Assembly: GCA_046539045.1 (NCBI GenBank)
Contig: JBKHHU010000048.1
Location: forward strand, 1 to 19,542
DNA: 19,542 bases
Reading direction: 5' to 3'
Source: JBKHHU01 sp046539045
GTDB taxonomy: Bacteria; Planctomycetota; Phycisphaerae; SM23-33
Below the pieces are notes generated by a model. The model saw only the letters and a program-made list of their open reading frames with translations, did not search any database and was not told where the DNA came from. Made by a program: the position numbers and the translations under genes. How positions within the stretch are numbered: position 1 is the first letter of the stretch; each line of letters opens with the position of its first letter. This document shows positions 7,701-14,184 of the stretch, one piece after another.

Positions 7701-7889
7701 CTGACCGCCGATTCGACGAATGTAGAGGCTCAACCCGGCAGCGCTGTCCGGGTTCCCGCCGCGCGGAATTGCTTGCGTGGCATGCAGTTCCAGCAATATA
7801 TCCTCCCCGCTCGGTTGGGTGTCGGCCCTTGCCGGGCATGCGAAAAAGGGAACGAAGGCAATCAGCAGAAGCAGTGGGAAGAGTCTCAT
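4707..7889 (-). CDS. Large secreted heparinase II/III-like polysaccharide lyase
   Basis: A 1060-residue protein with an N-terminal signal peptide (MRLFPLLLLIAFVPFFACPA then RADTQ, cleavage near residue 22). GGAG lies 6 nt before the ATG at 7889. Layout: a beta-rich domain at about 25-155; an alpha-helical toroid beginning with HPRLLFRKSELPRLRKWAK near residue 162, the usual entry motif of heparinase II/III and related lyases; an apparent beta-rich insertion at about 345-490; return to the helical domain (FRHTVGDGGFQHGYSDVNNM, DITHSLARRVMS); and a C-terminal beta-sandwich from about residue 700 (WYAFRDRHQGVDD, VVVDNYDGSM, VVIVDEFEG). Members of this superfamily cleave uronic-acid-containing polysaccharides by beta-elimination, outside the cytoplasm. 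The substrate cannot be told, and I cannot assign catalytic residues with certainty. It is longer than typical family members (about 600-900 residues). Confidence 0.78.
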   Translation of the reverse strand: MRLFPLLLLIAFVPFFACPARADTQPSGEDILLELHATQAIPRGGNPDSAAGLSLYIRRIGGQWKSGLLLAPRFNSNYHSARVISAERSGRKLKLQVAANLLSDPWVKGGRARYEFDLTLGPEETLEGTFTGSLKGVATSGAAKGWLMDLPESDPAEAGEHPRLLFRKSELPRLRKWAKTPLGRAAVAKMTTAAGLGVRYQLTGEKKLAEQARKLVERTMADRSSGDKGVAHRIWAWRSEEIALAYDLCYDAWPEEFRKQVAQYLAGIADRVFYNHGTFTEYSGWAINDRIGVGLIYGPCLATLAIVGEKTDQPLPVPAEYLDGHDPHKPLPEMELQKADEVPISDFASGAVPGKLLWIGAVPVKKSSQLDADKLAELQLEEGQKVTLIGKTFTAGTFPEKGKWNGRLDIVGANKHKYFTTNLIYTVIRNDKPRWVRFKGNFDGGIVDPLTFLAGKRINDGDVFRLGKGTYPMLLALPVSETNPWGKITCKPVLTELAAEEARTLLKVRLAAAEDSAAEAKAALEHFRSTGTSPRYEELFRIAEGLMYATFRHTVGDGGFQHGYSDVNNMLNGPMKYASCYYRMFGRSPSPRPDITHSLARRVMSAVKQSDGSWTILDINGNAGFDIHGWFESRDVTNETFAALLPITPDEMRQWTGPRWPGFAGGDLEKNVSPLLTGGRNRVGEGKPSLNSLPAWVLAASGPANVETTAPPLFWRADSDGWYAFRDRHQGVDDCLVQVFAKQRIAQKWNRQNAGAVRIQGLGEHWWIGPRSHEQLREFESVPMYTGDWFPDGRGRAKQVWYAPKRKQGGVHVDLSELYATPTANTVVVDNYDGSMTVPGALKSRGITARRVVGVDYSGKSGSPCLVVIVDEFEGASNPHRWIYQLDSKQEEYGKWKIVNDAGKEANRQTVKKLWKQTGKRSVLPRGWQFQITRHKDVPEKFVPTTEAKVQIHGDEFTVSKGRATLRAKLIHTGDNPLELSKDVESILRKRLHGHSHGVDRIGSWAVRTTSKGSFLCVLTIQKGKAPEIKVSGDGLDSVITVGGQTVWYRDGKVVFGEGE

Positions 7890-8012
7890 TGTGTTCTCCG
7901 GCAGGTATGGGAGGTTGGCAACGGCAAGGCAGGTTATATTGATGTAAACCGCAAACCGGGAGAAAGGTTACGCTCAATTGCGCAGACGCTCACACTTCGG
8001 GTAGCGCACAAG

Positions 8013-8045
8013 CAAGCCGCCATCAGGTAACCCGACGGCGGCTTG
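8013..8045 (-). terminator. Hairpin after the TPR-peptidase-PDZ gene
   Basis: A perfect 9-bp inverted repeat (CAAGCCGCC at 8013-8021 with 8037-8045) with a 15-nt loop starts 29 nt after the stop codon of the minus-strand gene ending at 8074. The following minus-strand bases (GCTTGTGCG) are only weakly T-rich, so termination is plausible but not certain. Confidence 0.5.
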
Positions 8046-8073
8046 GCAAGTTCAATCGACTTGTCGGCGGAGG

Positions 8074-9891
8074 CTAACGCTGCCTTCGCAGGTCCGGCAT
8101 CTTGCCGAGAGTGACTTCGACCGTGTTGTACCGACCGTCGCGACGATAGTCTATCGTCAACGTATCGCCGACCTTATGACTGGTCACCAGGCGGATCAGA
8201 TCACCCGCATCGACCATTCGTTTGCCGTCGATCTTCACGATCACATCACCGGCCCGCAGGCCGCCCTTGTCGGCACCGGAGCCCTTGATCAGCCGGGCGA
8301 TCGCGAGGCCGTCGTTCACCGGTCGCACCTGGATCCCGATGTACGCCTGGTTCGGCTGGACCCGCATCGGGCTGGCTTCCTGGGCGAGCACCCATTTCTT
8401 CCAATCGTTCTCGATGGCCTTCAGGTCCTTGTCCAGCACCTTCTCCAGGGCCTTGATCCCGGTTTCATCCTCGTCCCAGCCGGCGGTGTAGGCGTCGTAC
8501 CAGTCCTTCAGCAAGCCCTTTTCATACAGGTACATCATGATGTATCTCGTTTGCGGATAGGCAATTGCGGCCCGCTTCATGAAGTCGCCGTGGGAGTTTT
8601 TCATGAACTTGTCGAAGGGAATGGTCTTCTTGCGCTTGACCAGTTGCTGCAGGATGTTAAGCCGCCGATTGACCGTTGGAAGCAACTGCCCCTTGCCGTC
8701 GAAATCGGACGTCTCGAACAGCGTTGCGAACCCCTCTGCCACCCAGATCGGGTGCTGCTGGCCTAGACCGTCCTGATCGGCAAAATGCAGGGCGTGCGTA
8801 AACTCGTGTCGCAACGTCATTCCGATGTTCTTGCTGACCAGCATCTTCGCGCCGTGGCGGTAGTATCCACCGATCGCACCCATCTTCCAACTCTTTGGCA
8901 CAACAACCGTTACGTGGTGCTCGAAGCTGTGATCGAACAGCTGCTCCTGCAGCGATTTCGTCTGCATCGTCAGCTCGGACTTCAGATCGTCCAGTGTCTG
9001 CCGATCGACGTTCGTGGCGAAAACCAGCTTCCGCTCGTCGTCGATCTCGTAAAGATAGTCCTCGCCGAACTGTTTGCGGAGCGTGGCTTCGATTTTCCTG
9101 GCCCGGTCGCGAAGAATCTCATCGCGGCGCTTCCATATCATCTTGTAGCCGCCGGTCTTACGGATAGCCTCAAGGTCCGGATCCTTCTCCATGTGCCGGA
9201 ACTCGACGTACCCGTTCTCGATGGCGGTCTCCAGCGCCTGGACGGCCTGGTCTGGATTACCGAGACGGCTCTCAGCGCAAGCCATGTTATACCATGTAAT
9301 TGCGTTGTCCGGGTCCAGCTTCAGCGCCCTTTTCAGCTGCTGCTTGGCCTTGTCGTACTCCTTCTCGTGGAAGTACCCGATGGCCTTCTCACTGATCGCG
9401 TGGAGCCGACGAAGCTTCTGCATCCGCTCGCCGCGCTCGCCTAAACGCTGCCTCAGCAGCTGTTTACGAACAGCAGCAACCACCTTCGGATAGTTCTCGT
9501 GCTTGCGGACATTCGCCAGATCCGGATCCTTCTGCATGTGCCCGAGATCGCCGTAACCCAAGGACGCCGCCTTCTTTAGCGATTCCATCGCCGGCTTGAT
9601 CTCTTCCAGGCGACTCTGCGCACATGCCAAGTTGTACCAGTGCACCGGGTTCTCGCCGTCAAGGTCAATCAGTGCCTTAACTGTAGCTTTGGCCTTACGA
9701 TAGCGTTTCTCATCAAAATGCTCGGCGAGCTTCTCGTTCAGCTCGTCGATCGTTTCAGCCCGCTGTTTGTCGGTGAGCTCTGAGCTTGCCGGTCGGTCAC
9801 CATCACCGTTACTCCCTGCTCCAGCGATAGTTAGCGCGGGTATGGTAAGCAACGCCAGCAACGTCAGGGCGATAGCAAAACGCTTGATCAT
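8074..9891 (-). CDS. Secreted TPR / gluzincin metallopeptidase (peptidase MA-like) / PDZ protein
   Basis: A 605-residue exported protein. The start at 9891 has GGAG 7 nt upstream and begins MIKRFAIALTLLALL, a signal peptide ending near residue 24; other in-frame ATGs at 9897, 9906 and 9954 are less well placed. Two tandem helical modules follow (about residues 45-130 and 165-245). Each has a TPR with a WYN-(L/M)-ACA(Q/E)SRL core and ends in GY-x4-HM-x-KDPDL-x3-RK. Residues 362-366 are HEFTH, the HExxH zinc site, and WVAEGFATLFE supplies the likely third ligand, Glu386, giving a gluzincin of the peptidase MA type. A PDZ domain occupies about 510-600 (YIGIQVRPV, GGLRAGDVIVKIDGKRM). The probable role is an extracytoplasmic protease that recognises substrates through its TPR and PDZ parts; the substrate is unknown. 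It is separated from the neighbours by about 180 nt and 415 nt, so it is likely monocistronic. Confidence 0.85.
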   Translation of the reverse strand: MIKRFAIALTLLALLTIPALTIAGAGSNGDGDRPASSELTDKQRAETIDELNEKLAEHFDEKRYRKAKATVKALIDLDGENPVHWYNLACAQSRLEEIKPAMESLKKAASLGYGDLGHMQKDPDLANVRKHENYPKVVAAVRKQLLRQRLGERGERMQKLRRLHAISEKAIGYFHEKEYDKAKQQLKRALKLDPDNAITWYNMACAESRLGNPDQAVQALETAIENGYVEFRHMEKDPDLEAIRKTGGYKMIWKRRDEILRDRARKIEATLRKQFGEDYLYEIDDERKLVFATNVDRQTLDDLKSELTMQTKSLQEQLFDHSFEHHVTVVVPKSWKMGAIGGYYRHGAKMLVSKNIGMTLRHEFTHALHFADQDGLGQQHPIWVAEGFATLFETSDFDGKGQLLPTVNRRLNILQQLVKRKKTIPFDKFMKNSHGDFMKRAAIAYPQTRYIMMYLYEKGLLKDWYDAYTAGWDEDETGIKALEKVLDKDLKAIENDWKKWVLAQEASPMRVQPNQAYIGIQVRPVNDGLAIARLIKGSGADKGGLRAGDVIVKIDGKRMVDAGDLIRLVTSHKVGDTLTIDYRRDGRYNTVEVTLGKMPDLRRQR

Positions 9892-10306
9892 ATACATTCT
9901 CCACATCTCAAGATTATTGGCAGGGATTGAATCTCTCCCTTTGGATTGACGCACAAGCAGGCCGGTTATTGCACCCCATGCCGACCCGCCTGTACTCTAG
10001 ATACGAACTCGGCCGCCAGATCGTTCCGTTTTCCACGTCCGATCAACCAAGACAATCGCCCAATCCGAAGGTTGTCGGCCAATCCGATCAATTCGTAATG
10101 TTTCGCGCGATATGCGCCTTTCCGCTGCCTTTTCGCGCAGATCAACCTACCTGGAGCTACGTAAAACTACGGAAAAACCGTTTTACCACCCCCAAGCCGA
10201 CCCGCCAGAGGCGTTCCCGGAGGCCGCTTTCCGCCTCTTCTTGCCCCTATCTGGCGCGGTCACCCGGACCGGCTATTCCTACCACTCCAGTCGGCTTTTC
10301 ACCCGG
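9892..10306. other. 415-bp intergenic region with a small direct repeat
   Basis: No gene is supported here. CCAATCCGA occurs at 10060-10068 and 10079-10087 (19-nt period). A weak stem (AGAGGCG at 10207-10213 with 10232-10238) follows the end of the transporter gene on the minus strand but lacks a T-run. No convincing promoter was found for the minus-strand peptidase gene. Confidence 0.4.
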
Positions 10307-11074
10307 TCACCACTCCGCCACAAAGTTGTCCCAAACCAGTTTCACCGTCGTCAGGAACACCACCACGATGAAAACCGGCCGGATGAACTTGACGCCCTTC
10401 CGCAGAACCAGCCCGGCACCGATCCGCGCCCCGATCACCTGCCCTGCCGCCATCGACACGCCGAGCACGACGTCCACATTCCCGCCGAGGACGAAAAACA
10501 GCAGCGCGGCGATGTTCGAGGTAAAGTTCATCACCTTCGTGTGCCCGACCGCCCGGGTCATGTTGAACCCCAGCAGCACCATGAACGCCATCGTCCAGAA
10601 CGAGCCGGTGCCCGGCCCGAAGAATCCGTCGTAGAACCCGATCCCCACACCGCTGAGCAGGTAGAACAATCCGCGGTTCATCCGCGGCCTGGTGTCGACC
10701 TCCCCCAGCTTCGGCACGATCAGCACGTATGCCAATATCCCCACCATCGCCAGCGGGATGATCTTGCCCAGCAGCTCCGAATCGAGCAACTGCACCGTCA
10801 CCGCACCGGCCACTGCCGCCAAAAACGTAATCGCCACCCCCAGCGCCGCGGCGCGAAGGTCCACCTTCCCGCCGCGAACATAAGTAATCGCAGCCGTGCA
10901 GCTGCCGAAGCTCGCCTGGAACTTGTTGGTCCCCAGCGCCAGCTTCGGCGGCAAACCCACCGCCAGCAGCACCGGAACCGTGATCAACCCGCCGCCACCG
11001 GCGACCGAATCCACCAGCCCCGCCGCCAACCCGGCAGCAAACAGTATCGGTATCAGTATGTGCAGTTCCGGCAT
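10307..11074 (-). CDS. TSUP-family membrane transporter (TauE/SafE, YfcA-like)
   Basis: A 255-residue polytopic membrane protein with about eight hydrophobic segments. The two half-signatures of the family are clear: near the N-terminus LAAGLVDSVAGGGGLITVP and LGTNKFQASFG, and in the second half GFYDGFFGPGTGSFW and HTKVMNFTSNIAAL. TSUP proteins export or import small organic and sulfur-containing anions such as sulfite, sulfoacetate or taurine-derived products; YfcA-type members have poorly defined substrates, so the substrate is not assigned. The start at 11074 has GAGG 5 nt upstream and the best promoter in the left half of the window (11116-11144). Length is usual for the family. It is flanked on both sides by long gene-free stretches and is probably monocistronic. 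Confidence 0.93.
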   Translation of the reverse strand: MPELHILIPILFAAGLAAGLVDSVAGGGGLITVPVLLAVGLPPKLALGTNKFQASFGSCTAAITYVRGGKVDLRAAALGVAITFLAAVAGAVTVQLLDSELLGKIIPLAMVGILAYVLIVPKLGEVDTRPRMNRGLFYLLSGVGIGFYDGFFGPGTGSFWTMAFMVLLGFNMTRAVGHTKVMNFTSNIAALLFFVLGGNVDVVLGVSMAAGQVIGARIGAGLVLRKGVKFIRPVFIVVVFLTTVKLVWDNFVAEW

Positions 11075-11115
11075 CCTCGCCTCGCTACAAGCCCCGCCCG
11101 GACAGTTCGCCCGAC

Positions 11116-11144
11116 AGGATACAGCGGAACCGGCGATTTGTCAT
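11116..11144 (-). promoter_or_regulatory. Sigma70-like promoter of the TSUP transporter gene
   Basis: On the minus strand, ATGACA (11139-11144; 5 of 6 to TTGACA) and TATCCT (11116-11121; 4 of 6 to TATAAT) are separated by exactly 17 nt. The expected transcription start near 11109 gives a leader of about 35 nt before the start codon at 11074. Confidence 0.55.
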
Positions 11145-11252
11145 CGCCCCGCCGCCTGCGAGCGCAGGCAAGGCCGCGTCGCCCTGGTGGGAGGACGGTT
11201 CTATTCTGTCCTTGTTTTGTCCTTTTGCAGCCTGACCGGCTGCTATAACTGG

Positions 11253-11290
11253 TTCCCGCGTGGTGGGTCGGGAGACGCACCACGCGGGAA
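11253..11290. repeat. Perfect 13-bp inverted repeat
   Basis: TTCCCGCGTGGTG (11253-11265) is the exact reverse complement of 11278-11290, with a 12-nt loop. It lies alone in the gene-free region, just after a TATAAC string at 11244-11249. No adjacent gene end explains it as a terminator: the nearest gene, the transporter, starts at 11074 and reads away. It could be a mobile-element end, a protein site or part of a small RNA. Confidence 0.7.
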
Positions 11291-11396
11291 AGAGGTGGGG
11301 GGCATCTTCATTCTCTTCGGCTTCTTTCCACGGGCTTGCGCCGCGTGGCTACTGGCAAGCGTCCCTATGGGACTTGTGCGAAAAGTCATGCATGCC

Positions 11397-11662
11397 GTTC
11401 GCGCTGTTCGTGGCTAAACAACCGGGTCTCTGCTGGTTCCCGTTCAAAATACTCCGTGCTCTCCGGGCCTCCGTGGCCGGCCTTGATCTTTCGCCCCTGC
11501 CGGGGCTCTTCATCTTTTCAGGCCCTTCCTGTCCCCGGGTTCCCTTCGGTCACCCGGGGCTACGATCTTCCCGCCCCTGCCGGGGCGGAGTCACCGCAGT
11601 TTCGACGCGCCGCGATTGCCGATTACCCAACACAAGTTCGCGTCGTTCGCGATGTTCGTGGC
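11397..11662. repeat. Second cluster of 9-nt-unit repeats
   Basis: Three short tandem runs keep an exact 9-nt period: GTTCGCGCT, GTTCGTGGC (11397-11414); ACTCCGTGC, TCTCCGGGC, CTCCGTGGC (11451-11477); GTTCGCGTC, GTTCGCGAT, GTTCGTGGC (11636-11662). The units match those in the element at 1405-1656 (CTTCGTGGC, CCTCCGTGG), so both loci carry the same family. Hairpins at 11493-11586 lie between the second and third runs. Confidence 0.6.
11493..11586. repeat. Hairpin trio: two GCCCCTGCCGGGGC copies flanking an 8-bp stem
   Basis: GCCCCTGCCGGGGC occurs at 11493-11506 and 11573-11586 (5-bp stem, TGCC loop). Between them CCCCGGGT (11533-11540) pairs perfectly with ACCCGGGG (11552-11559) over an 11-nt loop rich in CTTCGG. 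The arrangement is like a dispersed palindromic intergenic unit. From memory, similar CCCGGGGCTACGA strings recur in planctomycete genomes. Confidence 0.6.
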
Positions 11663-11878
11663 CAGCAACCTCTTTCCCACGAATGCAACTGCGGGTTGAC
11701 GGTATTTGATCTCGATCGGCCCGGGTTTTTTCGTGCCCACCGACCGCTGAGTTTCGCACGAACCCAGCGCCGAGCCGAGCAGCGGCGCCGGGTCCTCCCG
11801 CTGCCATCGGTCGTCCTGCCGGGCCTTGGGCGATAAGATACCCCGGAAACTTCCATGGTTTGAAAAGGGAGGCCGGGC

Positions 11879-13027
11879 GTGGACACGAACATACGCGCGT
11901 ACTTCGAGCATCTTTTCGGGGTGCCGTTCATCGGCGGGAATCGGGTGGAGGTGCTGCGCAACGGGGTGGAGATCTTCCCGTCGATGCTGGAGGCGATCGG
12001 GCGGGCCGAGTCGTCGGTGGAGTTGCTGACGTTCATCTACTGGACCGGGGAGATCGCCCGGAAATTCGCGCACCTGCTGGCCGACCGCGCCCGCGACGGG
12101 TTGCAGGTTCGCGTGCTGCTGGACGCGTTCGGGGCCCGCCGGATGGACCGCGACCTGATGGCGTTGATGACGGACGCCGGGGTGGACGCCCGCTGGTTCC
12201 GGACCGTCCGGCGCGGGCTGACGGGGGCCATCCACCGCACGCACCGCAAGGTGCTGGTGTGCGACAACCGCGTGGGGTTCACCGGTGGGGTAGGGATCGC
12301 AAAGGAGTGGGAAGGCGATGCCCGCAACCCGGATGAGTGGCGGGAGACGCATTTCCGCGTGGAAGGCCCTGCCGTGGCCGGCGTGGCTGGGGCGTTCTGG
12401 GACAACTGGCTGGAGGTCGACCAATTCAGCGCCCCGGAGCCGCACGAGCGGGCGGTCGAACTGGAAGCCAGAGGAGACGTTGCCCTGCAGGTGATGCGGT
12501 CGTCCTCCTCCCCGCGAGCCAGCGACGCTGCCGGCGTGGTGGCCGGGATGCTGCGGGCCGCCCAGAAGTCGCTGCGGATCGCCACGCCGTACTTCGTGCT
12601 GGACGACGTCTTCCGCGGGTTGCTCTGTCGCACCGCCCGCCGAGGGGTGGCCATCGAGGTGCTTATCCCGGGCGATCATCTCGACAAGCGATTCGAGGCG
12701 TGGGCGGCTCACAAGGATATCCGAACGATAATGGACGAGGGAATCGTCCTCCGCCGGTACCAGAAGACCATGCTGCACACGAAAATCTTCCTGATGGACG
12801 ACCGCATGGCCTGCGTGGGCAGCGCCAATTTCAACCAGCGTTCGCTCCGGCAGGACGACGAGCTGATGCTGCTGATCGACCACCAGGACGTCTACGACAC
12901 GCTACGGGAGCATTACGAAGACGACCTGCAGCATGCCGAGCGCGTGACCGACCCGCGCCAGGTCAGCGGCACCTTCTTCAAGCGGGTGTTCTCGTGGATC
13001 AGTCAACCGTTCCGCCGGCAACTTTGA
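11879..13027 (+). CDS. Cardiolipin synthase-type phospholipase D family protein
   Basis: A 382-residue enzyme with two HKD catalytic motifs: HRKVLVCD near residue 122 (inside THRKVLVCDNRVGFTGG) and HTKIFLMD near residue 300 (followed by GSANFNQRSLRQDDE). Both keep the full H-x-K-x4-D pattern plus the GG and GS-x-N partner residues, as in bacterial cardiolipin synthases and related phosphatidyltransferases, which act at the membrane. Unlike E. coli ClsA there is no N-terminal transmembrane pair, so it is closer to the ClsB-like soluble or peripheral type, consistent with its length. It starts with GTG at 11879, chosen because AAGGGAGG sits 6 nt upstream; the ATG at 11854 is out of frame. No operon partner is evident; a separate promoter candidate follows for the next gene. 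Confidence 0.88.
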   Translation: MDTNIRAYFEHLFGVPFIGGNRVEVLRNGVEIFPSMLEAIGRAESSVELLTFIYWTGEIARKFAHLLADRARDGLQVRVLLDAFGARRMDRDLMALMTDAGVDARWFRTVRRGLTGAIHRTHRKVLVCDNRVGFTGGVGIAKEWEGDARNPDEWRETHFRVEGPAVAGVAGAFWDNWLEVDQFSAPEPHERAVELEARGDVALQVMRSSSSPRASDAAGVVAGMLRAAQKSLRIATPYFVLDDVFRGLLCRTARRGVAIEVLIPGDHLDKRFEAWAAHKDIRTIMDEGIVLRRYQKTMLHTKIFLMDDRMACVGSANFNQRSLRQDDELMLLIDHQDVYDTLREHYEDDLQHAERVTDPRQVSGTFFKRVFSWISQPFRRQL

Positions 13028-13081
13028 GATGCGGGGCTTCCTTTCCTCCCCGACTCGCGGCCGGAATTTCGGCGCCGCCTG

Positions 13082-13110
13082 TTGTCCGGTTCTGGCCGCA
13101 GCGCTACATT
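13082..13110 (+). promoter_or_regulatory. Candidate promoter for the second PEP-CTERM gene
   Basis: TTGTCC (13082-13087) and TACATT (13105-13110) are spaced by 17 nt; each matches the sigma70 consensus at 4 of 6 positions. The expected start lies about 55 nt ahead of the ATG at 13174. Confidence 0.4.
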
Positions 13111-13173
13111 ATGAATGTACCCGGGGTTGGTGTTACGGGGCTGCTCATCTACAGAAGGAAAGGAGAAGCGACC

Positions 13174-14022
13174 ATGACTCGCTCAACTGGCAGATGCTCT
13201 GTTTATGCATGGGTTCTGTTGTGTACGGCGGCGTTGCTGACCGTCGCGGCCGGCGTTCAGGCCAACGGTGTCGGCTTTGCGTTTACGGACTTCGAAGGCC
13301 TTGTGCGGAGGGACCGGGACTATGAACCAGATCCGGCCTACGATGGGGCCTATATCCTGAAAGTAAACGGCACGGAGGTGACTAATCTCACGGAAATTCT
13401 AAGTACGTATCAAGAGTACTCTTACACCTATACCGAGTGGTGGGGAAATCACGTGCTGAGCGGCGAGAATGTTCAGTCCGTGGAGTTCCACTGGTCCTAC
13501 GCCGACTATGATGCCGAGAGCAATGAACTGTCATTCGTCCCGGCAGGGTCTGTGGTGCCGGATTCCGATGGTCTGTTCAAGCTGGGCACGTTGACCTTCC
13601 TGAACGGGACCTACTTGCCGAGCAAACGCGGTTCGCAGATCGGATTTACCATCTCGGCTGAGGCGCCGGACGGAGAGCTACATTCCTTTGAAGGCACATT
13701 CGTGCTGGAGACGAACTCCGACGACGTGGAAATCAACCCTACGCCCGAGGAGCGGGCCGACTATCTCTACGTGGAGGAAGACCCGGCCCTGGGGAGCCTG
13801 CGGGTGTTTGATGCCAGCGACGGCAACAATACCGGCTCAGCCGAGATCTGGGGCCGGTTCGGCTCCCTGGACCTGGTGGAATTCCGGAACCCCACAGGAG
13901 GGGCGTTTATTTCGCCCAGCGTGACGCCTCAACCGGCCGCCATTCCCGAACCGCTGACCATGCTCGGCCTGACTTCCGGCCTGCTGACAGCCGGATGGGC
14001 CGCCCGCCGCAGACGACGCTGA
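13174..14022 (+). CDS. PEP-CTERM protein resembling choice-of-anchor K proteins
   Basis: A 282-residue exported protein. The start at 13174 has GGAG 8 nt upstream; the open frame continues far upstream only as read-through in the wrong frame of the phospholipase gene. Residues 1 to about 30 are a signal peptide (MTRSTGRCSVYAWVLLCTAA, then a hydrophobic run ending VQANG). From about residue 257 comes a PEP-CTERM tail: IPEPLTMLGLTSGLLTAGWA then ARRRRR. The body has FKLGTLTFLNGTYLPSKRG and ISAEAPDGELHSFEGTFVLE, which resemble the FxLGxLTYxNGT core I associate with choice-of-anchor K domains; I could not verify this by search. The protein is probably exosortase-processed and surface-bound, with a role in matrix or adhesion. 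Its sorting tail is less canonical (LT for AT, Trp in the membrane stretch) than that of the gene at 176-1087. Confidence 0.85.
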   Translation: MTRSTGRCSVYAWVLLCTAALLTVAAGVQANGVGFAFTDFEGLVRRDRDYEPDPAYDGAYILKVNGTEVTNLTEILSTYQEYSYTYTEWWGNHVLSGENVQSVEFHWSYADYDAESNELSFVPAGSVVPDSDGLFKLGTLTFLNGTYLPSKRGSQIGFTISAEAPDGELHSFEGTFVLETNSDDVEINPTPEERADYLYVEEDPALGSLRVFDASDGNNTGSAEIWGRFGSLDLVEFRNPTGGAFISPSVTPQPAAIPEPLTMLGLTSGLLTAGWAARRRRR

Positions 14023-14090
14023 CAGGCGGCGTGAGCCGGCAGCCGTTGTTCCCGCGCGGTGCTGCTCCTTTTGATTACCGACTACGCGTA

Positions 14091-14119
14091 TTGACGCAAC
14101 CGCCCGCATCGCCCATACT
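14091..14119 (+). promoter_or_regulatory. Sigma70-like promoter of the HEAT-like / lyase gene pair
   Basis: TTGACG (14091-14096; 5 of 6) and CATACT (14114-14119; 4 of 6) are separated by exactly 17 nt. Transcription would start near 14126, about 60 nt before the ATG at 14185. A large palindrome overlaps the spacer, the -10 box and the start point. Confidence 0.55.
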
Positions 14120-14136
14120 GGATGCGGGCTGGTTGC
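14096..14136. repeat. 15-bp inverted repeat overlapping the promoter
   Basis: GCAACCGCCCGCATC (14096-14110) pairs with GATGCGGGC plus GGTTGC (14121-14136), interrupted only by one bulged T at 14130; the loop is 10 nt and contains the -10 box. It could be an operator for a dimeric repressor. Alternatively it is a hairpin at the end of the upstream PEP-CTERM transcript (its stop is at 14022), though there is no T-run. Confidence 0.65.
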
Positions 14137-14184
14137 TCGGCAGCTGTCGGCCGGCCGGGATTTACAAGATAAGGAGCGTCACCC

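Larger units (their letters stand above)
11145..11878. other. Gene-free region packed with hairpins and repeats
   Basis: About 730 bp separate the transporter promoter from the phospholipase D gene. Open frames exist on both strands (for example 11260-11709 and 11336-11836), but they consist of repeat-encoded Pro/Arg/Ser-rich sequence, lack good ribosome binding sites and are not believed. The content is described in the hairpin and repeat entries at 11253-11290, 11397-11662 and 11493-11586. Confidence 0.6.

Noticed and set aside
11260..11836. Overlapping open frames of 149 and 166 codons in the hairpin-rich region
   Set aside because: They are translated repeats and palindromes (PFGHPGL and TRGYDLPAPAGAE type strings) with no ribosome binding site or domain.
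11591..12883. 430-codon minus-strand open frame
   Set aside because: It is opposite the phospholipase D gene, whose two intact HKD motifs show which strand is coding.
12337..13173. Upstream extension of the second PEP-CTERM gene
   Set aside because: The frame stays open through the phospholipase D gene but encodes Arg/Gly-rich nonsense; the ribosome binding site and signal peptide place the start at 13174.
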